A DNA stretch of 5,349 bases from NCBI GenBank assembly GCA_934203075.1, contig CAKPYT010000028.1:1-5349 (forward strand), in the 5' to 3' direction. The stretch comes from an uncultured Clostridia bacterium (GTDB lineage: Bacteria; Bacillota; Clostridia; Christensenellales; CAG-314). How positions within the stretch are numbered: the first letter of the stretch is position 1; each line of letters starts with the position of its first letter. Below are positions 1-4,967 of this stretch, piece by piece. The translations under genes were made by a program, and so were the position numbers. The notes under the pieces were generated by a model. The model did not search any database. It was not told the origin of the DNA and worked only from the letters and a program-made list of their open reading frames with translations.

Positions 1-421
1 GCGCTTGTGGCAAAAAATCAACAACAGCGTGGACTTTGACGGCAAGGACGAAATGATGATTACGCTGGAAAAAGCCAAAAACCAGATTGACGCCATTCAG
101 GCAGAGATCGACGCCATCAAGCAAGAAATCAAAGAAGAGCTGTATCCGTTCCAGTCCATCGGGCTTTCGAAAAAAGCAACGGTTTACAACCTGTTTGAAC
201 GGTACCTCGCCCTTTCGGAATACGACCGTGCACAGTTTGAACCTTCCGACGTGGAAGGCCTGATGAAGAGTAAAACTCAGGTCGACAACCTGCAGACCGC
301 ACTGATTATTACGGCCTGCTGCTGTGTTGCGGCCGCCATCGTGACCTTTGGCATCGTGCGAAGCGTGAAAAAACGCAGAGCCCTGAAAAAGGCGAACCAG
401 ATGCCGGAAAGCGACGAATAG
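1..421 (+). CDS. C-terminal part of a membrane-anchored surface protein (5' end outside window)
   Basis: The reading frame is open to the left edge, so the true start is probably upstream; the TTG at 5 is the first start-type codon but only four bases precede it, so it cannot be judged. Counting from that TTG, 138 residues are visible. Residues about 20-46 are heptad-like and rich in Lys, Glu, Ile and Ala, consistent with a coiled coil. Residues 47-96 look like further helices (motifs KATVYNLFERYLALSEYDRAQF and VEGLMKSKTQVDNL, shown here as key stretches). Residues 99-118 form one hydrophobic segment containing CCC, followed by VKKRRALKK and an acidic end. By the positive-inside rule the bulk lies outside the cell and the tail inside. 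The helical part resembles the alpha-helical spacer repeats of clostridial surface proteins found with DUF4430 proteins; this resemblance is from memory. Specific function is not recognised. The gene ends with TAG, 161 bases before the lipoprotein gene. Confidence 0.75.
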   Translation, partial: RLWQKINNSVDFDGKDEMMITLEKAKNQIDAIQAEIDAIKQEIKEELYPFQSIGLSKKATVYNLFERYLALSEYDRAQFEPSDVEGLMKSKTQVDNLQTALIITACCCVAAAIVTFGIVRSVKKRRALKKANQMPESDE

Positions 422-520
422 CCTCGACCTTGCGGGAAGAGGCTCCCCTTTCTTGCCCCCTCGGCACCGGAAGGGCGCCAAGGGACGACCCCGACGCTTT
501 TCTTTTGAAAAGCGCCGTCC
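420..520 (+). other. Structured intergenic segment with several inverted repeats
   Basis: This GC-rich part of the gap after the first gene holds three possible stems. AGCCTC (420-425) pairs with GAGGCT (439-444). CCCTCGGC (458-465) pairs with GCCAAGGG (477-484) with one mismatch. CGCTTTTC (495-502) pairs perfectly with GAAAAGCG (507-514) around a TTTT loop, and this stem can be extended through an internal loop by GGACG (483-487) with CGTCC (516-520); the extension competes with the second stem. None is followed directly by a run of T, so a classical intrinsic terminator is not supported. No convincing -35/-10 pair was found here, so the promoter of the lipoprotein gene is unassigned. The segment may be leader RNA structure or a dispersed intergenic repeat. 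Confidence 0.45.
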
Positions 521-527
521 GAAATGA

Positions 528-560
528 TTTTCACGAAAGAGAACCATCTTTCGTAAAAGA
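528..560 (+). repeat. Inverted repeat ACGAAAGA/TCTTTCGT upstream of the lipoprotein gene
   Basis: ACGAAAGA at 533-540 and TCTTTCGT at 547-554 are exact inverted copies around the loop GAACCA. The stem can extend with TTTT (528-531) and AAAA (555-558), leaving C532 bulged. An alternative small hairpin pairs TCTTT (547-551) with AAAGA (556-560), so the two folds exclude each other. The same TCTTTCGT word reappears at 3510-3517 just before the ribosome binding site of the DUF4430 gene. It could be an operator or a leader RNA structure. Confidence 0.5.
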
Positions 561-562
561 AT

Positions 563-581
563 ATGTTATGGAGGATAACAT
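563..581 (+). promoter_or_regulatory. Hairpin presenting the Shine-Dalgarno sequence in its loop
   Basis: ATGTTAT (563-569) and ATAACAT (575-581) form a perfect 7-bp inverted repeat, and the five loop bases (570-574) are exactly GGAGG. The stem ends one base before the ATG at 583, with 8 bases between GGAGG and the start codon. This decides the start of the lipoprotein gene. The stem is A/T-rich and therefore weak, so it may melt easily or display the ribosome binding site. Any regulatory role is inferred. Confidence 0.6.
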
Positions 582-582
582 C

Positions 583-3345
583 ATGAGACACAACGCAAAA
601 CTCCGCGCGCTGTTGCTCGTTCTCGTGGTTGCGCTCGTTTGCTTTGCCGCCTGCGCCCCGACGGAACAACCGCAAACGGAACCAACAACCGTAACCGTCT
701 CCTTTGACCTGGGGCACGACAACCTCTGCTACCCCTCGGTGGAAATTAAAAAAGGGACGACCGTTACAGAGCCGAAAACTCCTTCGAGAGACGGCTACGA
801 TTTTGCCGGCTGGCAGGTAGGCTCAACACCCTTCTCTTTTGCCACCGCAATTAACGAGGACACCACGCTTGTGGCGAAGTGGACGCAAAAAACCGAACCC
901 GCTCCCACTACTGCCGACGTTACCCTCTGCTTTACGAAAGACGAAGCAACCGAAACGGTGACGTTGAACGACGTTGCCCTGGGTACTACCGTTGAATCCG
1001 TGCTGGGCCAAAGCAAATTCTATACCGACGCTCTGCAAGAAAGATACACGGTAGGTTCGGTGACGAAAGCCGGCGAAGCCGTAGAACTGACGAGCACCAT
1101 CTCCGAAACCGTTACCCTGAACGTTACGTTAACTGCTCCGACGGACGTGAACGTGAAGGTATCCATCGTGAAGGACGGAGAGACCGAAGAAGCGACCTTC
1201 TCGGGGAAAGCAATCGGAACCACACTGCAAGCATTGCTTTCCGAAAACGCATTCTATAAAACCGCTACGGAAGCAAACTACTGGGTTTCCGAAGTGAAAA
1301 ACGCCGCCGGTGAAGCCGTTTCTCTGACCGATGCAATCGCCAAAGACGCCTCCTTCACGGTTACGTTGAAGGCCCCCATCGCCAAAGTTTGGGTTTACGT
1401 GAACGGCACCCAAGTAACGGTGGAAAACATCCCCGGAAACACGATTGCAGCCCTTAAAACCGTTTTCCCGGAAGATTCGTTTACCAAAACCACGGTTGAC
1501 GAAGAGGAAAAAACCATCGGTAAGGTTAAGGGCTACTATTCGGATGCAAAATTCACGACCGCTTACGAAGATGCCGACACGATTGCGAACTACGGCAGAA
1601 TTTATGTGGATATTTCTTACACCACTTCTGCTTATTCGCTCGGCGCAAACGTCAATCTGAAATTGTTCAACGAAGAACCGGTACTGATCAACGTCAAGAA
1701 GGATCGTGTTTCCTCTTTGTCCGGTTTGTTCAGCAGCACCAAATATAACGCGAAACTGACCATGTCGGCAAACAAGATCCTGAGCGTGGAAACCGCTGCG
1801 GGCGACGTGACGAATGCCGATGCGGACAATGCTTTCTACGTAGTATTGAACGGCAACGTTCAATCCGGGCTGTCTGCGCAGTTCGACGGCGTCATCACCG
1901 TTTCGAAAACCGGCGTTACGTATACGAACCCGGTGATCGAACTGCAAAAGATCAACAAAACCTCTTTGGTGGAACAACTGAAAGCCGGCCTGGACGCTTA
2001 CCTCTCCAGCAGCAGCTTCCAAAGCTCCATCAAAACGGCAAATACTACGCAGGCGCGTGTTCCGCTGATGTACGTGAAGTACCTGAACAAAAACTATTAC
2101 ACCGACGACATGGTACAAACCGGGTTCCGTGATCTTGTGCTGAACCGTATGGAAACCATTACGGATTTCGACAGCGAAAGCGGCACTTATACCCTGAACG
2201 ATGACAAATGGTTGGAGTCCTCCGTAAAAACGCAAGGTTGGTACGGCTACATCGACTATTTGTACACCTGGTCCCTGACCTATAACCAATACAACGACTA
2301 CCTGCTGAAGACGGGCAAAACCCTTGCGGATAACGAATATGCAAAGTACCTGCCCGCCGTGCAAGAGTATCTGGAAAGATGGGCCGTACTGCTGTGCAAA
2401 GAGAGCATCTCCACCAAAATTTCTTCTTTGGTACAAGTGTTCAGCTACTGGAAAAATATCGGCACGGAAGGATACCCTGCAAACGTAGACGAAGCCATTG
2501 CAAAAGCGAAAACTCTGATGGGTGAAATTAAGGCCGTCTACTCCACCGACGCAACCGCAAACGAAGCGATGGCCTGGTTGGAACAGAATCTCTATCGTCT
2601 GCGCTTTACCGACGCACAAAACATGGTTTCCCTGTTCCAGAAGAAAGCTCAAACCATCAGCTCCAACATTCGTACGCAAGCACCGTTTGGCTACTCTTAT
2701 GCGAACGTGATGCTGGCCACCTATGCCAACCTTGATTTGTTGAAACAAAATCAGCCCGCTTCGGAACAACTGCCCGGCGTGCAAGCCATCGTCGCATGGA
2801 TGGAGCAACAGTATTACGAACTGAAAGCAGACGGTACGCAGAAACCCTCTACCGGCTGCAACTGGGTCGGCTTCTCCGGCGCACCGCTCGGCAGATCTTT
2901 GTTGAGAGGCATTTCCGATAAATACTCTCTGGATTATGAAAAATCGCAACAGGCGTATTTCCCCTTCCAGGATGCTGGTATGACGCAGCAAGGCTTGTCC
3001 GCTATGGTGAACCTCGACCGTCTGTACGATTACTTCAACCACAAACTGAATACCGGCTCCAACGTGGACGCAAACTACGGCTTGCTGACCATGATGATGC
3101 ACGGAATCGATCCGGAGCACTATACGAAAGCAGTGGAAACGGAAAACTTCGACAACGAATACAACATGATGGCTCTTTGGATTAATGCACGGAAAGACGC
3201 CAACGGCGACGTGCAGATCAAAGGGAACGTGAATGCGGCGGTTGCCATTGCTTACCTGGCTAAACTGAACGGAATCGAAGCACCGTCTCCGCTTGGCTGC
3301 GTGAAAGATACCAGCCTGCAAGTGATTCCGGTAACGGAAGCATAA
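583..3345 (+). CDS. Large probable lipoprotein: InlB-like repeat, four beta-rich tandem modules, helical toroid-like C-terminal half
   Basis: The start is ATG 583, giving 920 residues. It has GGAGG 8 bases upstream and opens directly on a signal peptide: basic MRHNAK, a hydrophobic core at 8-22, and a lipobox-like F21-A-A-C24. The frame is open back to 430, but that stretch has no signal sequence. Residues 36-101 match the InlB/Listeria-Bacteroides repeat pattern (GTTV, GYDFAGW, DTTLVAKW). Residues about 113-424 are four tandem beta-rich modules. Residues about 458-900 are mostly helical; parts such as 706-745 (ANVMLATYANLDLLKQ, then AIVAWMEQQ), TQQGLSAMVNLDRLYDYF (801-818), YGLLTMMMHGIDP (832-844) and NAAVAIAYLAKLNGI (884-898) resemble the paired helices of prenyltransferase/terpenoid-cyclase alpha/alpha toroids. 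That assignment is tentative. It is likely anchored outside the membrane by Cys24. A terminator follows, so it is transcribed separately from the DUF4430-ECF operon. Codon use is strongly biased: TTA, CTA and TCA are absent after codon 183. Alternative reading: an uncharacterised adhesin. Confidence 0.9.
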   Translation: MRHNAKLRALLLVLVVALVCFAACAPTEQPQTEPTTVTVSFDLGHDNLCYPSVEIKKGTTVTEPKTPSRDGYDFAGWQVGSTPFSFATAINEDTTLVAKWTQKTEPAPTTADVTLCFTKDEATETVTLNDVALGTTVESVLGQSKFYTDALQERYTVGSVTKAGEAVELTSTISETVTLNVTLTAPTDVNVKVSIVKDGETEEATFSGKAIGTTLQALLSENAFYKTATEANYWVSEVKNAAGEAVSLTDAIAKDASFTVTLKAPIAKVWVYVNGTQVTVENIPGNTIAALKTVFPEDSFTKTTVDEEEKTIGKVKGYYSDAKFTTAYEDADTIANYGRIYVDISYTTSAYSLGANVNLKLFNEEPVLINVKKDRVSSLSGLFSSTKYNAKLTMSANKILSVETAAGDVTNADADNAFYVVLNGNVQSGLSAQFDGVITVSKTGVTYTNPVIELQKINKTSLVEQLKAGLDAYLSSSSFQSSIKTANTTQARVPLMYVKYLNKNYYTDDMVQTGFRDLVLNRMETITDFDSESGTYTLNDDKWLESSVKTQGWYGYIDYLYTWSLTYNQYNDYLLKTGKTLADNEYAKYLPAVQEYLERWAVLLCKESISTKISSLVQVFSYWKNIGTEGYPANVDEAIAKAKTLMGEIKAVYSTDATANEAMAWLEQNLYRLRFTDAQNMVSLFQKKAQTISSNIRTQAPFGYSYANVMLATYANLDLLKQNQPASEQLPGVQAIVAWMEQQYYELKADGTQKPSTGCNWVGFSGAPLGRSLLRGISDKYSLDYEKSQQAYFPFQDAGMTQQGLSAMVNLDRLYDYFNHKLNTGSNVDANYGLLTMMMHGIDPEHYTKAVETENFDNEYNMMALWINARKDANGDVQIKGNVNAAVAIAYLAKLNGIEAPSPLGCVKDTSLQVIPVTEA
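919..1854 (+). repeat. Four tandem divergent protein modules (about 70-75 residues each) within the lipoprotein
   Basis: At protein level the modules lie at residues about 113-182, 191-262, 269-345 and 357-424. The first two align well: a V-x-L/V-x-x-x-KD opening strand, then GTT(V/L) and a short helix ending in L, then (K/A)FY, a V-S-x-V-K/T strand, the shared AGEAV-x-LT turn, and a closing T-V-T-L strand. The third and fourth keep the order (opening strand, short helix with SxF or SxKY, closing Y/F-x-V strand) but differ in sequence. A strand-helix-strand order like this suggests a small beta-grasp or similar fold, probably a spacer or binding stalk. The fold is inferred; I do not recognise a named family. 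Confidence 0.6.
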
Positions 3346-3382
3346 TCGCGCGAAAGAGCGTCTTTCAACCGAATTTTTCAAC

Positions 3383-3424
3383 GTCAGGGAAAGGGTTTTT
3401 TACCCTTTCCCTTGACCCGTTTTT
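3383..3424 (+). terminator. Rho-independent terminator after the lipoprotein gene
   Basis: GTCA plus GGGAAAGGGT (3383-3396) pairs with ACCCTTTCCC plus TGAC (3402-3416), with one bulged T near 3412 and a TTTTT loop. CCG and then five T (3420-3424) follow. The stem is long (14 bp) and sits 38 bases after the lipoprotein stop codon. The opposite strand has no T-run after the hairpin, so it acts on + strand transcription only. It separates the lipoprotein transcript from the ECF operon. Confidence 0.88.
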
Positions 3425-3440
3425 ACGAAAGGTCGTTTGG

Positions 3441-3469
3441 TTGACAAAAAACGCAAAAAGCGTTATCCT
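3441..3469 (+). promoter_or_regulatory. Sigma-A type promoter of the DUF4430-ecfT-ecfA operon
   Basis: A perfect -35 box TTGACA (3441-3446) is followed by a 17-base spacer and a -10 box TATCCT (3464-3469, four of six consensus bases). Transcription should start near 3476, leaving a leader of about 68 bases before the ATG at 3544. It lies just downstream of the terminator, as expected for a new transcription unit. The spacer contains the dyad AACGC-AAAAA-GCGTT (3450-3464), which overlaps the first base of the -10 box and could be a repressor site. Confidence 0.75.
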
Positions 3470-3504
3470 CCACAAGTACAGAAAACAAAAAAAGTTAGAC
3501 GCGT

Positions 3505-3530
3505 CCCCCTCTTTCGTCAAAAAGAGGAGG
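3505..3530 (+). promoter_or_regulatory. Leader hairpin overlapping the DUF4430 gene's Shine-Dalgarno sequence
   Basis: CCTCTTT (3508-3514) pairs with AAAGAGG (3521-3527) around the loop CGTCAA. After one C-A mismatch, CC (3505-3506) can pair with GG (3529-3530). The 3' arm includes AGGAGG (3525-3530), the strongest ribosome-binding sequence, which sits 13 bases before the ATG. A second, weaker site, AAGGA (3533-3537), lies outside the hairpin 6 bases before the ATG. The hairpin could therefore hold back or tune translation; this is inferred from the pairing alone. Confidence 0.5.
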
Positions 3531-3543
3531 CAAAGGATACGAC

Positions 3544-4092
3544 ATGAAAAAGGACCTGATTGCCGTCTGCGTGGTTATATTTTTGCTGGTGCTCGTGTTT
3601 ACGGGAACCAAAATACAATCGGTAGACGACTATTATCTGACCCATCTGGACGACATCACGCCGGACAGCGAAACGGTGTTTTTAACCATTCGGTGCGACA
3701 CGATTCTGGACAATTGGGATCAGCTGGATGAAGCCCTCCGCTATGAAAAATACGTCCCGTCCGACGGGGTGATATTGGTGCGCACGGAATACGTTCTGCG
3801 CAAGGGCGACACGGTGTACGACATTCTGAGCCGTGCGGTCCGGCATAACAAAATTCAGATGGAATATCAAGGGGCAAACGAAACCGCTTATGGCAGCGTT
3901 TATATTCGCGGCATCAACTATTTATACGAATTCTCCTGTGGGGCCCTTTCCGGATGGATGTACCGCGTGAACGGAAACTTTCCGAATTACGGCTGCAGTA
4001 AATACGTTTTGAAAAACGGGGACGAAATCGAGTGGGTTTACACCTGCGACCTCGGCAGAGACGTGGGCTGCGATTGGGAGGTGGACGCATGA
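3544..4092 (+). CDS. Membrane-tethered DUF4430 (transcobalamin beta-like) domain protein
   Basis: This 182-residue protein has an N-terminal hydrophobic segment (residues 5-21) after MKKD. No lipobox or clear signal-peptidase site follows, so it probably stays as a membrane anchor with the rest outside. The exported part, residues about 43-176, matches DUF4430, the family related to the beta domain of vertebrate intrinsic factor and transcobalamin. Landmarks are TIRCDTILDN (48-57), VPSDGVIL (71-78), KGDTVYDIL (87-95), YEFSCGALSGWMYRVNG (128-144), FPNYGCSKYVLKNGDEIEW (146-164) and VYTCDLGRDVG (165-175). Five cysteines (51, 132, 151, 168, 176) are on the exported side. Length fits a single-domain protein with no fused partner. 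It is the first gene of the operon, and ecfT overlaps its stop codon (ATGA). In this setting it likely captures or presents a ligand to the ECF transporter. The family assignment is strong; ligand and role are inferred. Confidence 0.93.
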   Translation: MKKDLIAVCVVIFLLVLVFTGTKIQSVDDYYLTHLDDITPDSETVFLTIRCDTILDNWDQLDEALRYEKYVPSDGVILVRTEYVLRKGDTVYDILSRAVRHNKIQMEYQGANETAYGSVYIRGINYLYEFSCGALSGWMYRVNGNFPNYGCSKYVLKNGDEIEWVYTCDLGRDVGCDWEVDA

Positions 4093-4967
4093 AAGCCTTT
4101 GAATCCTTCCACCCTGCCATCCTGTTCTTTTACTTTCTGGCAATGATTTTTTTGACGATGTTCACGCTGCACCCGGTGTTGCTGGGCGTCTCCCTTGTGT
4201 GCGCCGTTGCGTTCTGCGGATTGCTGATCGGCGGCAAGGAACTGCTGAAAAGCTTGCTTTCCTCTGCCGTGATGTTTGTACTGATTGCGCTGACCAACCC
4301 TATTTTTTCACACAACGGGGAAACGGTATTGTTCTTTTTGAACGACAATCCCGTTACGCTGGAGGCTATTTTCTACGGCGTGGCCGCCGCATCGATGGTG
4401 CTCGCCGTGTTCTACTGGTTTAAGTGCTACCACGCGGTGATGACCAGCGATAAATTTATTTATCTGTTCGGCAGAGTGATTCCCAAACTGTCGCTGTTAC
4501 TTTCTATGGTGTTGGGATTTTTGCCGAAATTCAAACGGCGGTTTCAGGAAATCGATCGGGCGCAGAAAGCGCTCGGCATTTATGCCTCGAACGGATACGT
4601 CGATAAAATTCGCAGCAAAGCGCGGGTTCTGGGCATTCTGATTACCTGGAGCCTGGAAAACTCCGTAGAGACGGCCGACTCCATGCGGGCCAGAGGTTAC
4701 GGCCTGAAAGGCCGCACGAGTTTTTCGCTTTTTCCCTGGACGAAGCGCGACACGGTGATGGCCATTTTGATTTTGGGGCTGACGGCATACGTCGGGATGT
4801 TCGTCGGGGCCTATTCGGCCTTCCACTACTACCCGACCCTTTCGAACATCGTTCTGAACAGCGGTGCCGTGCTGTTTTACGTGGCACTGTTCTTCCTGAT
4901 GTTTTTATCTACTGCTATCGAAATAAAGGAGAATTTATCGTGGCGATACTTTCGATCAAAGATTTGA
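4089..4967 (+). CDS. ecfT: ECF transporter transmembrane (T) subunit, EcfT/CbiQ family
   Basis: The start chosen is ATG 4089, inside the ATGA shared with the DUF4430 stop, with GGGAGG (4076-4081) 7 bases upstream. A start in the same frame at 4032 would add 19 Arg/Gly-rich residues and is unlikely. The 292-residue protein has hydrophobic segments near 10-46, 54-70, 92-111, 132-145, 222-242 and 256-276. EcfT landmarks are the NPIFSHNGETVLFFLNDN region (70-87), PKFKRRFQEIDRAQKALG (146-163), and SMRARGYGLKGRT (198-210) with the ARG motif at 201-203, part of a coupling helix that contacts the ATPase. The first coupling region reads RAQKALG instead of a clear ARG, which I believe is common in this clostridial subgroup. 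EcfT links the ATPases to an S subunit that binds a vitamin or other micronutrient. The 3' end overlaps the ATPase gene by 28 bases in another frame, so translation is probably coupled. Confidence 0.95.
   Translation: MKAFESFHPAILFFYFLAMIFLTMFTLHPVLLGVSLVCAVAFCGLLIGGKELLKSLLSSAVMFVLIALTNPIFSHNGETVLFFLNDNPVTLEAIFYGVAAASMVLAVFYWFKCYHAVMTSDKFIYLFGRVIPKLSLLLSMVLGFLPKFKRRFQEIDRAQKALGIYASNGYVDKIRSKARVLGILITWSLENSVETADSMRARGYGLKGRTSFSLFPWTKRDTVMAILILGLTAYVGMFVGAYSAFHYYPTLSNIVLNSGAVLFYVALFFLMFLSTAIEIKENLSWRYFRSKI

Noticed and set aside
430..582. N-terminal extension of the lipoprotein by 51 residues
   Set aside because: The frame is open, but the extension has no suitable ribosome binding site, would bury the signal peptide and runs through a structured intergenic region. 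An in-frame ATG at 568 overlaps the GGAGG and also lacks its own site.
277..717. A 146-codon - strand frame across the first gap
   Set aside because: It overlaps the ends of two convincing + strand genes and has no domain, no signal and a skewed composition.
1129..3381. A 750-codon open frame on the - strand opposite the lipoprotein
   Set aside because: It is exactly codon-aligned with the lipoprotein gene and stays open because that gene avoids TTA, CTA and TCA. Its product is rich in Arg, His, Cys and Phe with no recognisable domain, while the + strand frame has a ribosome binding site, signal peptide and known repeat.
3476..3543. Cobalamin riboswitch in the ECF operon leader
   Set aside because: The leader of about 68 bases is far shorter than a cobalamin riboswitch and no B12-box-like core was seen. 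Only a small hairpin near the ribosome binding site is supported.
3441..3731. A 96-codon + strand frame starting at TTG 3441
   Set aside because: Its start codon lies inside the -35 box of the promoter, and the frame overlaps the DUF4430 gene out of phase with a Lys/Arg-rich product.
4032..4088. Upstream start for ecfT
   Set aside because: It would add an Arg/Gly-rich stretch that merely reads the DUF4430 coding sequence in another frame; ATG 4089 has a strong ribosome binding site and the usual family N-terminus.
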